Below are positions 21,976-34,616 of a stretch of DNA of 64,000 bases, in pieces. The stretch lies in contig QRDG01001893.1 of assembly GCA_012064385.1 (NCBI GenBank), forward strand, positions 597,113 to 661,112, written 5' to 3'. Within the stretch, counting starts at the first letter, position 1, and each line of letters opens with the position of its first letter. Under the pieces are notes generated by a model. The model was not told the DNA's origin. It was given only the letters and a program-made list of their open reading frames with translations, and ran no database searches. A program made the position numbers and the translations under genes. The DNA comes from Puccinellia tenuiflora. Its lineage: Eukaryota; Streptophyta; Magnoliopsida; Poales; Poaceae.

Positions 21976-24900
21976 CTAGGAACTACAGAGGTTTGGGAAT
22001 TCGTTTCTAAGATAGTCTTCACGCTCCCAAGTCGCTTCCTCTTCGGAGTGGTTGCTCCACTGAACCTTGTAGAACTTGATCTTGCGTCTCCGGGTAAAAC
22101 GAACATCTTCATCGAGAATCTTGACATGTTCTTCGTGATAGGTTAGGTCATGGTTTAGGTCGATGGATTGATGATCGATGTTCTGAAAAATATTCGGCTT
22201 GTCTGGGAGTTCATGGCACTTCCGGAGCTGGGAGATATGAAAAACATCGTGCACTTCCGATAGTTCAGGGGGTAATTCCAGCTGGTAGGCGACTTCTCCA
22301 CGACGGTCAACTATCTTGAATGGTCCTATGTATCTTGGTGCCAACTTTACTTTGACATGGAAATGTTGCATCCCCTTGAGTGGGGTTACTTGGAGATAGA
22401 CAAAATCTCCGATATTGAATGTGGCATCGTGGCGCTTGGGGTCGGCGTAGCTCTTCTGACGGGATTGGGTAGTTTTGAGACGTTCGCGGATAAATTGGAC
22501 TTGTTCTTCGGCTTCACGAAGGATATCGGGTCCAAACAATTTGCCTTCTCCGGTCTCGGACTAGTTCAGAGGGGTACGACACTTTCTGCCATAAAGTGCT
22601 TCAAAGGGGGCCATTTGCAGACTGGACTGATAACTGTTGTTATAGAAAAATTTAGCAAATGGAAGGCAGTCCTCCCACTTGGATCCATAGGATAGGGCAC
22701 ATGCGTGGAGTAGGTCCTCCAAAATCTGATTCACTCGCTCGGTTTGTCCTCCAGTCCGAGGATGATAAGCTGTGCTAAAGGCTAGGTCGGTTCCCATGGT
22801 TCATGAAGTGATTTCCAGAAATGAGAGGTGAACTGAGAACCTCGGTCGGACACAATCCTCTTGGGTATGCCGTGCAAGCTGACAATCCTGGAGATGTAAA
22901 GGTCGGCTAACTGCTTCCCAGTGTACGTGGTTTTAACGGTAACGAAGTGAGCTACCTTAGTGAATCTGTCGACAATGACCCAGATGGAATCATGGCCTCG
23001 GTTAGACTTTGGAAGTCCGGTGGTAAAATCCATACCGACTTCGTCCCGTTTCCACTTGGGGATTTTCAAGGGTTGAAGTAATCCTGCGGGTCGCTGGTGC
23101 TCGGCCTTGACTTGTTGGCAAACGTCGCACTTGGCTTCGAAGGACCCAATCTCCCGCTTCATCCCATGCCACCAGAACTTCTCGCGGAGGTCTTGGTACA
23201 TCTTGGTTCCTCCGGGGTGAATGGAGTTAAGGGTATCGTGGGCTTCTTTTAGGATTAAGTCTTTAAGTTCTTTGGCATCCGGCACATAGAGGCGGCCATT
23301 AAACCTAAGAATTCCTTCGACATCTTCAGAAAATCTAGGTGCCTTTTCTAGGGAGATCTTCTTCTTAATCCCCTCAATACTCTCATGACCTTTCTGGGCT
23401 TCCTTGATTTGGTCGATCAAGGTTGGCTTTAGTTCCAGATTGGCTAGGAATCCATGGCTGACAAGCTCGAGTCCAAACTCATTGAATTCCTTGTATAGGG
23501 CTGGTTGCTCGGCTTGGATTAAGGCATTCAGGGTGCATGGTTTTCGGCTAAGGGCATCGGCCACAACATTGGCTTTTCTAGGATGGTAATGGATTCCAAT
23601 ATCATAATCCTTGATTAATTCCATCCACCTTCTCTGTCTCATATTCAACTCCCTCTGAGAAAAGATGTACTTCAAGCTCTTATGGTCTGTATAGATCTCG
23701 CAGCGATTACCCATAAGATAATGATGCCACGTCTTCAGAGCAAGAACAACGGCGGCTAGCTCGAGGTCATGGGTATTGTAATTCTCTTCATGCGGTCGCA
23801 ACTGCTAAGACAGGTACGACACGACTTTTCCTTCTTGCATCAAGACACAACCTAGTCCGAGGCGTGATGCATCGCAATACACCTCGTGCTCTTGGTGATG
23901 TCGGGCATGATTAGGATTGGGGCTGAGGTTAACTTTTTCTTCAGTTCTTGAAATCTATCTTCACACTTCTGGGTCCATTCGAACTTCTTGTCCTTTTTCA
24001 GCAACTGGGTCATAGGTTTGGCTATGCTTGAGAAATTTTCGACGAACTTGCGGTAATAACCCGCTAATCAGAGGAAACTTCGGATCTCCGTCACACTGGT
24101 GGGTGATTTCCAATCGACTATCGCTTGAATCTTTTCAGGGTCAACTGAAATTCCTCCTGCGGACAAAATATGCCCGAGAAATCCTACTTCCTTTAGCCAA
24201 AATTCGCACTAGCTGAATTTGGCGTAGAGCTGATGTTTCCTGAGGGTCTCCAGTACTAGGCGCAAATGCTCTGCATGCTCTTCTTCGGTCTTGGAGTAAA
24301 TAAGATATCATCGATGAAAACTACGACGAACTTGTCGAGGTAGTCCATGAAAATCTTATTCATGAGGTTCATGAAGTAGGCGGGGGCACTGGTCAGTCCA
24401 AAGGACATTACTGTGTACTCAAACAATCCATAACGGGTGGTGAATGCAGTCTTGGGGATATCCTCTTCTCGGACCTTCAACTGATGGTATCCGGTACGAA
24501 GATCGATCTTGGAGAAGACTCGGGCTCCGTTCATTTGATCGAATAGATCCTCGATGTTTGGCAGAGGGTACTTATTTTTGATAGTCACATCATTTAACTT
24601 GCAATAATCCACACACAATCGTGTGGTACCGTCCCGCTTGTCCACGAAGATTATGGGTGAACCCCATGGTGATGCACTAGGACGGATCAGACCCTTGCTG
24701 AGCATATCTTCTAACTGTTTCTTCAGCTCGGCCAATTCCTCGGGATTCATCCGGTAGGGTCTCTGGGATATAGGAGCTGTCCCGGGAATAAGTTCGATCA
24801 GAAACTCAATGTCCCGGTCCGGTGGCATTCCGGGTAATTCTTCAGGAAAAACATCTGGAAATCTGTGGACAACACGGATTTCATTTAGGCTTGGTTTGGC

Positions 24901-25011
24901 TAGTCCTTCATGGCAACCGGCTTCGGCAGGTTTTTGAGTTGAGACATACTCTACTTCGGCTCCATCCTTAGTGGTGAGGGCGACAACACTTCTGGCACAG
25001 TCTATACGACC
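21976..25011 (-). pseudogene. pol: pol: RT, RNase H, integrase, chromodomain (chromovirus)
   Basis: RT is visible at 24828-24256 with the catalytic FIDD motif ('FVVVFIDDIL'), followed at once by a 1-base deletion near 24295. RNase H ('YTDHKSLKYIF'), the integrase zinc-binding part, the integrase core ('VGMDFTTGLPK', 'IVSDRGSQFTS', 'GGQTERVNQ') and a C-terminal chromodomain ('KVQWSNHSEEEATWE') follow down to 21976. A second frameshift lies near 22790. In-frame stops lie near 24212, 24067 and 23804 and at 22561, the last in place of a conserved Trp codon. It would copy element RNA into DNA and integrate it; the chromodomain is thought to steer integration to heterochromatin. It is not functional here. 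Confidence 0.85.
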
Positions 25012-26556
<1,545 letters not shown>

Positions 26557-26869
26557 CCCGAGATTAAACGGGTATAAGAGGCAAAACAGACTGGGAATGT
26601 CTTACTTTAGCAGGGTAGGAGGGTAGGGTTTCGAGTTGTTGGGGTAGGAGGTCTTCACTACATAGAAGTTTTCGAAAGGATTTTGCAAATTTCGAAATTT
26701 TCAAAGCACACAACATCATCAAGCAAAAGCATCACATGCATAAGTTCCACACATCATTACATAGTTGCTACAAGCATATGGTTTCAAAGGAACCATTACA
26801 CGACTCAAAAGCGACTACAACTGGGTTGACCTAACCCTATGATGACTCGGGAACGGTTAAGTGGTCCGA

Positions 26870-27730
26870 CTACTGTGGTGGAACACTCGGCTCAACGTCG
26901 TCGGTGTCGGACTTGAAGACACGCTCCTCTGGGTCCTCCTCGTCCTCGTCAAGAAGGGGCTCAGTCGGCTCCTCCTCGTCGTCGACGGCCTCCTCCTCAT
27001 CGTCGTCCTCCTCGTAGTCCATCTCCTCCATGTAGTCCTCATCGTCGCTGATGAAGGCGCTGCTCTCCTTGCGGAGATCCTCGCCTTCCTCCTCCATCTC
27101 GTCGGCCCGGCGCTCAAGGTCCTCGATCATCTCGTCCTGCTCCGCCACCCTCTTGCGGAGCTTGGCGATGGTCCTCTTCAGGCGGATCCCTCTCTGGCGA
27201 AGGTCGGCCTTGTCCTGCTTCAGGAGCGCGACACGGTCACGGCTCGCCTCGAGCGCGATGCGCTCAAAGTGAGACCGGTACCTCACGCTGCGTAGGTCCT
27301 CCTGGGTACGGTAAAGTAGGACCTCCATGTCCACGAGGTGCTCTCCGAAGGTGGGGTGACGAACGGTGGAAGTGGGACGTCCCTCGGCATCACGCCTCCC
27401 GTAGAACCTGAAAGGTGAGTTCTCCAACTCCTCCTTGTGCTCCTCACAAAGTCGGGCCAGCAGCCTCTGCATGGCATGACACAGTCCGTCGTCCCAGTTG
27501 GCATCCATCGTGGTGAAAGCCATCGTCCTGGAATGGGAGGACTTGATGTTCCCCTGGACAGACGACTCGATGAGCCAACTCAGGTTACCCTGATCGTGAA
27601 CGTCGACCTGCGCTCCACGGAACTCAGGAGCTGGGCGACCCAAAATGTCGCTCAACTTGTACAAGTCCCTCTCGAACATGAGGTTGCCCTTCTCCTTAAC
27701 TTGCAGAAACTCGGTGAAGTGGAGTGCCAT
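26870..27730 (-). CDS. orf0 of the chromovirus element, 286 aa, unknown function
   Basis: This intact reading lies between the primer binding site and gag on the sense strand, beginning MALHFTEFLQ. Residues about 1-110 look globular. Residues about 150-215 form a charged heptad-like coiled coil ('RLKRTIAKLRKRVAEQDEM'). The C terminus (about 225-286) is an Asp/Glu-rich acidic tail. No enzymatic motif is visible. The bases before the ATG form a plant 3' splice site (branch-point-like CTAAC, then TTTGTAG joined directly to ATG), and the LTR has a matching donor at 30225, so it may be expressed from a spliced subgenomic RNA. It has no premature stop although gag-pol has several. Extra ORFs in this position are known in related grass elements; their role is not known. 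Confidence 0.75.
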   Translation of the reverse strand: MALHFTEFLQVKEKGNLMFERDLYKLSDILGRPAPEFRGAQVDVHDQGNLSWLIESSVQGNIKSSHSRTMAFTTMDANWDDGLCHAMQRLLARLCEEHKEELENSPFRFYGRRDAEGRPTSTVRHPTFGEHLVDMEVLLYRTQEDLRSVRYRSHFERIALEASRDRVALLKQDKADLRQRGIRLKRTIAKLRKRVAEQDEMIEDLERRADEMEEEGEDLRKESSAFISDDEDYMEEMDYEEDDDEEEAVDDEEEPTEPLLDEDEEDPEERVFKSDTDDVEPSVPPQ

Positions 27731-27954
27731 CTACAAATTTTAAGCCAAATTTTAAGTTAGTGAGAGGATTAAGGTGCAAAATTTTAACTGGAAGTAAATG
27801 TAACATTTATATGAGTTATAGATTTTGTAGCATAGGAGGGATTGAGAATTAAGCAGTATCTTTTCACAAATACTCAACTCCCTTATTTTTTTTGAAAATA
27901 CTTTTGGATAACCCCCTATCTAACGCCCATGCTAACTAAGGTCTCCTACAGTCA

Positions 27955-27971
27955 GGATGGCTCTGATACCA
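27955..27971 (-). other. Primer binding site (initiator Met-tRNA)
   Basis: The minus strand reads TGGTATCAGAGCCATCC four bases inside the 5' LTR boundary. This is the classic match to the 3' end of plant initiator tRNA-Met. Confidence 0.95.
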
Positions 27972-30225
27972 GCTCTGTGGGTACCCTGGACTATCTGTCC
28001 GAAATACCCGTTATGCTTAACACAACGATCCCATGATCAGTCTGTCGTTGCGCATAACTTGAACTGAATACCAAAGTTTACATCCATTACAGTACCAAAT
28101 TTAAGTCTTACAACAGAAGGGTCACGAGGACCACAATCTTACATAAATGCCTCAGAGGGCTTAACATTCTTCAAGCAGCGGAGTAGCAACAAGCGTCGCA
28201 GGCTAATGCCTTAACAACCCTACATGCAGCTGGCTGATGAAGATCCCTAGTTCGCATTATCGGCGTCGTAGTCTCCATCTTCACATGGCTCCTCAAAGTC
28301 TGGCCAAGACAATAGCCAGGGACGAAACCAATATGAGTACATTTGAATGTACTCGCAAACCATCCGGTAGTAAAGTATTGCCAAGATCAATGCTTACTAT
28401 TTATAGGTGGGAGGCTCTAGGGTATCTCTTTGTTTTATAAAAGTATTTGATTTTAAGAAAGATATCTCCATATCTTTGTTGAAAAAGATAAGACATTTGA
28501 AAAAGAAGTGCTTTCAAAAAAGATAGTTTTTCTTCAAAAACTCCTCCGGTGGGATCACGGCCCGTCGTGAAACCTTCTCCTTCCATTCCCTTTATACCGA
28601 TCCCTTGGTATGACACCAACAACATCTCCATTTTAAAAACACAAAGTTTTTGCACACAGGTCCTAGGACGGCCTTCCAACTGTCCATAACCGAGGACTCA
28701 GCTATTCGAATAGTTTTACACTCTACAGAGGTTGTACACTTTACCCACACCATCCGGTAAACTCACCGTGTTAGCCACGTCCCGCCATACAAGGTGTATG
28801 CGAAGTTGAGTAACCGACCATAGCCTTTGTGAGGACCGGAATTTTACTTCCAGACCCCTGTGTAATCATGTCAATCCCAAGATCAATGTTGACAACACAG
28901 CGAAATGAATATCATTGCAGAATGTTCAAAAGTAATTTATTACAAAGTTTGAATAGCCACAAAGTACACTGTCTTGTGACATTTTATTACAACCAGAGAG
29001 CTCAGCGGAAATATAAAAGCGAAGTGACTCCATCTCAGCGACAGGCAGACGATGTAGTCCACGAGGCCTCACTCCTCAGCGTCGTCGTAGTAGTCGTAGT
29101 TGTCTCCTTCTTCATAGTACTCTGAATATTACAAAGTAGTTATACCACAAATTAAGTCACGATTTAATTTGTGTTGTTCAGAAAATTATTCCATTTTAGG
29201 GACAACTAATACTTGTTAAATGTGAGCTAACAAAATTGGATTTGGTCCATTTAAGTTAACAGTTTGGCAGAAACAATGTGCCTAGTACAGAAGCTTATTA
29301 GGTCAAGTTTTAGGGCTAAATAATTTTCTGCTTAACATAAAATTATGAAATTTTAAGGGTAACTAGATATTTACAATACAGAGCTATAAAAATTGGCCTT
29401 ATGTCAGTTGGACATTCCAAAATCATGTTATAATTTAAACAGTACAGAAATGAGTCCAACTACAAATCTGGATGCCATTTAATTTATGTTGCTCGATTTA
29501 ATCTGAAAATATTATGGTAGCTAGAGGTTCTCTGGACTAAGCTAACAAAATTGGATTCACATTATTTGGGCAATTAGAGCATCAGAAACAAACAAGTTTA
29601 GGTTTAAAACCGTCTGTACTAATTAATTTACCCTTTGCTTAATATTAACTCAATTAATGTGGGACCAGTTCCGTTGGATAGATAATTTAACAAGTTACCA
29701 GTACATAAAATTTCATAATTTTTGGATGTACCAATCTCTAGATAATCAATTTCTACAACAGGTACAGATTTGAAATTCGCAGTTTTATATATTAAAAAGG
29801 AATCAGGCCCGGGTGGAAACTAGCTTAACGGGCCGGCCCACGGGAATTTCCCGCGCCGGGAATTGTTCAAATTCCTGATGGGTAGGTCCCGCCGTTCAGT
29901 TACTCACTCAAATCCGAAGGGGTACGCGACCGTGGGATTAAAAACGGACGGCCGAGATTAGATCTAATCGAACCGCTACACTGCCGTTGGATCTAAATCC
30001 AACGGCCTGTGATGGCCGCGTCGCCGGTGACCTAACAATGGCGGTGACCGAGACATATACGACGGAGGGGAGCTTGGAGGCTCACCTAGAGGGTGCTGGA
30101 GACGATGGGATCGACGGCGACGGGGTGCGGAGGCTCGGGGAAGGCGACTGGCGGACTTGAACGTGCTGGGGCGGTCCTGGTCGTCGGCGGCAAGCGTCTT
30201 GTCGAGGTCGGGTCGGCCTACTCAC

Positions 30226-30470
30226 CGGCGAGCTCCTGGGCAGGACCTGTGCAAGGGGAACGGCGTCCATGTGAGCAGTAGGCTCGGAAGAAAAAGAACA
30301 GAGAGGGGAGAGGGCAGAGGGAAAAGGGTCAGCGTGGCCGTCGTCGACCTCGGCAGCTGCCGAGCGTGGTCGAGCTCGAGCTCCTCGGCCAGTGGCGACG
30401 GCAGCGGCGCTTCCGCCCTCCTGGTGGTGCAGAGAGGTATGGTGAGTGAGGGAGAGTGGAGGGAGTGGTG
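30226..30470 (-). other. Predicted leader exon of orf0 transcript
   Basis: Starting about 30 bases after the TATA box, the minus strand has no ATG until 30270-30268. That ATG opens a 15-codon reading (MDAVPLAQVLPRSSP) ending exactly at a strong donor, CCG/GTGAGTAGG (GT at 30225-30224). Joining it to the acceptor before 27730 keeps the frame into orf0 and removes about 2.5 kb that includes the primer binding site. The same ATG, codons and donor occur in the 3' LTR. The start site is an estimate and no transcript is known. Confidence 0.45.
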
Positions 30471-30497
30471 CGAGTTGCCTCGAGGGCTCGGGGTGGC

Positions 30498-30505
30498 TTT
30501 TTATA
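30498..30505 (-). promoter_or_regulatory. TATA box of the chromovirus 5' LTR
   Basis: The minus strand reads TATAAAAA within CGGCTATAAAAAGCC, followed by a CT-rich leader typical of plant 5' UTRs. Confidence 0.65.
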
Positions 30506-31937
30506 GCCGAGGACGGACTCACGGTGGACCGGGAGCGGCGAGGGAGCTAGGGCAAGGGAGAGCACACCCTTGGCGGGCTGCGCGGCACGGCATTTCTACC
30601 GCGTGAGTAGCTAAGGTTTTAGAGAGGGTATGTAGCACGGGGAGGTCGAGCTGGTGCTCGGGGTGGTGCGGGTCCAGCATGCAGGTAGGGTATTCGACGG
30701 CGGGTACGGGGCAGGTGAGGAATAGAGCAATGGCGACGCGGAGGTGGGGTGAACCACGTCAGCGATCCGCGTCCGTGGGTGCAGTGGCGATGGCTAGGGT
30801 TTAGAGAGTGGCCGGGAACACCGCGGCGACCACGGCGCGGCGAGCATGGACGGCGAGCACGATATCGTCATTAAGAGAGGATCGGGGCGGTCGGGCTGTT
30901 GTCCACGGGTGAGAGGAGGGGCAGGAGAGAGCGCTGGCGCGTCCATGGGGGCTGGCGAGCAGGGCAGCGTCCGCGGCACGGCAGGTGGCTAGGGTGTCGG
31001 GACGGTGCTGGGCAAGGGAGAGAGCTGCTCGGGGAGCTTCGGCTTGCTGGGGGGGCCCGGCTTGGCTCCAGGGGAGTGGCGGACAACCGTTGGGGTGAGG
31101 GGGAGAGAGAGCAGGCGAGTGAGAGGGAGGGGTGGCATGGCAGCTCGGGCTGCCATGTTTCTCCACGGTTGGTCGGCCATGTCGATTAAATGGAGGGGCA
31201 AGTGGCTGAACAGGGAGAGGGGAGGTAGGAGAGGTGAAAGGGGTCGGGTCCCCCATGGGCGTACCACAGTTTTCAACCAGCTTTGGAGAGAGGCTGTTTG
31301 GTGCCCATAGGGTGTTCGATGAAATGCTTCTGTGGAATTTTTGGATTTGTATTAATCAAATTAGCTCACATTTGGGTTTAGGAGGGTGTTTGAAGGCTCC
31401 CCTAATTTTCTTGGATTTTTGGGGAAAAAGAAAATAGGGTTTCTCTTGTTGGCCGAATTTAATTTAAAAAAAAAGAAGAATTTGAATTCTTTTAATTAAT
31501 TCGTATTTTAGTAAAATAATTTTAAAGTAAAGAACCAAAGTATGAGATGGGTGGTTAACTCACTTCCCTCTGGTTTTTGGCATACAAGAATTATTCTTCT
31601 TAAAAGAATTGGGCATAGAAGGGAAAAGTTTAGAGAGGAGGATTTCCTTCTTATACTCTCGTTAAGATTAGGGTTTTGAGTAGCTAAGGACTTTTATTTT
31701 ATTTTTAAGTCACATTCCAATATGGGTATAGTTTGTATGAATGTGGCATTTTAGTTTGCAGGAGTTGCTATAATTATTTTGGCAAGCAAACTTGTAAGCA
31801 AGCAAACAATTCATCACATGAAATAATAGAAAGCTAAATAGGCATCACATGAAATAATAGATAGGTTTTTGTGGGTTCTAAATTTTTAGCTCCTCATATA
31901 GGGGTTTTCTCTGGTTACAAAATATTGGGATGTGACA

Positions 31938-32770
31938 CCATGCTTACGTGTTGAGCGACTGCGATGGGCTGTTCGAGTGGTCCATTTCTTTTTCTTTTGC
32001 TGGGGGTTCGTGTGCAGATCCACTCGGGCTGTCTGTTGCAAACTTGCAAGCCTGGGTGGTGGTAACTTGATCTAATCTATCTCTGTATGATCATCGTTGA
32101 AGTCCGTATGATATGCCTTGCATGAGTATGGATCTATCTATGTAATTCCTATGGTGGATATTGTGGTATGAGATGATATTTGTTATGCATTTACCGTTGT
32201 GTTGGATCTTTTATGACTTGTCATACTTTGGAGATATTCTATGATGCATGTGATGGTTTGATTTATGCATAATGCCTTGTTTATCCTTGTCATGAGGTGA
32301 TTGACACCACCAAGTGTGGGTAGATGAGAGAGATGTGGTCATGCACACGAAATATGAATCATTGCACTAGTGTTTAGAATATTGTCCATTAAGAAGTATG
32401 ATGTATGTAGGTACGGGATGGCCGAGGTGACAATGGCATATGTATTGAGTGACACAATACATCCCAACATCCTTTATCTGGGGGTAAAAAGGAAGAAGTA
32501 TGATGTGGGAGTGACAGCAAACCACGCTAGCCTTACGAGGGTGACCTAGCAACACAAATGATTATTTCTTTCAACTATGTGTTTTAGGACATGTAGCCAT
32601 CATAGAAGTTTACCATTAAAGCATGACAATTGTGTGTACTTTTTATCTATAACATGATAATCACCATAGATGGGAGAGAGGATTGAGTGAACCCATGAAC
32701 CCATGTCCATTGTTCCTATAAGAGAAAACCTTTGTCTTGTCCTCTTGCATTGAAGAGGATGGGGACACTT
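31938..32770. other. Unassigned repeat-like sequence
   Basis: No gene is recognised; all readings are short. The text 'gaacccatgaacccatgtccattg' near 32690 resembles sequence common in grass LTRs, so this may be an old LTR remnant or the right-hand flank of the chromovirus target site. Confidence 0.3.
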
Positions 32771-33504
32771 TTACATTTTGTGGCGCATGGGGAAGGATGC
32801 GCCACAGAAATATGCATTTCTGTGGCGCATGTGGTTCCATGCGCCACAAAATGTCTTTCCAGAATTACAAAAAGGGCAGCCCCCCACTCACCACCCCCAT
32901 TGTCTTCTTCTTCCCCTCTCCTCCCACCTAGAGCAGCTCGTGTTCCTCCTCCCTCCCACCCCATTTTGCTCAAACTTTTCTCTATTCTTTGTAGTTAAAC
33001 CTACTTTATTTGATAGGTAATTGGTGAGGGGGACGGGGGAGGCTCCATATATACTCTCCTACTCTCCCAAATACATCTATTTTTTTCTCCAACATCGCAC
33101 ACTCTCTCTCATCGATCGCGGTCACGTCTCGGTGACAAATCTACTAGGTGAGTATAGTTGGATGGACATGCATATGCATGTTTTGTGTGGCCGAGATGTG
33201 TATGGTTGTAGGTGAAGCGCTTGTCGACGGGCGGTTTGCATGATGGCGAGACGATGCTTGTACATGAAACTTGTGTGGTGTGCATGAATTTTTGCATGTG
33301 CGAAGAAATTTTTTGTTGTTGCTTGCGCCGGCATGGTGCATGGATGTTTGCCGAAATGTTGATTAACTTCCGTTTCGGAATTTTTTTGCACTACCCATAT
33401 GTCCTAGATTTAGGAGAGGTCATGCCAAATTTTTCCGGAGACCATGCATGTGTGTGTGTGAGCGCGTGTGCATGTTGCGGTTCTACTTAACATACTCTCG
33501 TTTC
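32771..33504 (+). mobile_element. CACTA-like DNA transposon 5' fragment
   Basis: Two adjacent hairpins with TGGCGCAT/ATGCGCCA stems (32776-32852) resemble subterminal repeats of grass CACTA elements. They are followed by a CT-rich leader (about 33055-33149) ending at a GTGAGTATAG splice donor, then intron-like sequence. This matches the 5' UTR exon and intron that precede transposase in CACTA elements. It is cut at 33504 by the Tat LTR; no transposase remains. The outermost CACTA terminus was not identified. Confidence 0.45.
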
Positions 33505-34565
33505 TGTCGGCACAGTGGAAACCAGGGTACCACGGGCCGGCCTGCCAGGGCCCACAACATTCTTCAGAAGATTTTGCTAAGGACCAGGCTCTCCAAGCCT
33601 GGCGAGCCTCGCGAGGGTTTTTCCCCTCGCGAGGGACCTCTCCTCCTCGCGAGGGCTTTTCCCCTCGCGAGGGACCTCCCCTCGAGAGGGTATCTCCAAG
33701 GATGAAGTCAAAGGGCCCGGCGAGGCCTCCAGCCTCGCGAGGGTTTCCTTTCCTCACGAAGCCAGCTCTGCCTCCGCGGCAGAGCGCACATGGGCTCTGC
33801 ACCAACCGCAGAGTCACAGGCGCCAGCGTGCGGTGACGACCGCGCCAGCGCGCGGTGACGGCAGCGCTGCAGTTGCCATTCTCGTGTATAATGCAGTCAA
33901 CAACGCTGCACCAAGCAAAGGAGCCCCAAGAATTGCCACTTTGGTGATAAGGGGACCGTCTGCAGCTACGCTCCAAGGGCGACGTCACCGTGGGACACAT
34001 CCCACCTCAGCGGCGCCAGCCCACCGGCCTGGCTGGACGGTGGGTTCTCCAGCTTTGGTGACACCGCTCCCTGCCATGGACCGCGTCCATGGACTCCACC
34101 TTTATCGTGCACCCGTCCTCCTCCTTCATCGCCATGTGGTAACCCTTCCCGCCAAGATATTTGGGGGAAGAGGTCCGAGACACCTATAAAAGGAGGGGAG
34201 CACGTTCGGGCAAAGGGTTCTGCTTCTTCAGTTGATAGCTAGCTGGTTCGGTCTTCAGTTTGTTCTCTGATTCAGATCTAGGGTTAGCAAAAGCCATTGT
34301 TAGCCACCTCGAGCTCGCCAAGCTCTCTCTGTACTGAAACCTCTCCAAGTAAGTGCAATACAGCCAAGGCAGGACGTAGGGGTTTTATCTCTCCTAGAGG
34401 GCCCTGAACCTGGGTAACATCGTGCGTTCATCTCTGCAGTGCCGTCCCGCAGCGCCTTCGACGAGCACCGTCGCCGAGGCACGTTGACGGTTGTTTGATT
34501 CCGTGTTCAGCCAATTACTCGATACCTAGTGAGACACACCCAGTTTCTGGGGCAGTTCTCCGACA
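33505..34565 (+). mobile_element. 5' LTR of the Tat element
   Basis: It has TGTCGG...CCGACA ends. A TATA box (CCTATAAAAG) lies at 34183-34192. A cluster of CCTCGCGAGGG palindromes occupies 33606-33690 (four copies plus one CCTCGAGAGGG variant); the 3' LTR has two plus one. A possible primer binding site with 'gcgcgccaggtaggggg' follows at 34570-34586. Confidence 0.85.
34183..34192 (+). promoter_or_regulatory. TATA box of the Tat 5' LTR
   Basis: CCTATAAAAG lies about 380 bases before the LTR end. The 3' LTR has the identical motif at 46364-46373. Confidence 0.65.
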
Positions 34566-34616
34566 TCTAGCGCGCCAGGTAGGGGGCTGAGGCGCATCTT
34601 CAACCTCGACACCGCC

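Larger units (their letters stand above)
27976..31937 (-). mobile_element. 5' LTR of the chromovirus element (3962 bp)
   Basis: It has TGTG...GACA ends on the plus strand. It contains the TATA box (30498-30505), a leader with no ATG until 30270, and a GTGAGTAGG splice donor at 30225. Positions 28829-29132 do not match the other LTR. They begin GTGAGGACCGG, like the terminus of a related LTR family, so this LTR is a mosaic. Long GC-rich readings on both strands are not treated as genes. Confidence 0.85.

Noticed and set aside
33410..34190. Readings on both strands in the Tat 5' LTR
   Set aside because: They are LTR sequence, duplicated at 45541-46243 in the 3' LTR with no shared intact frame.
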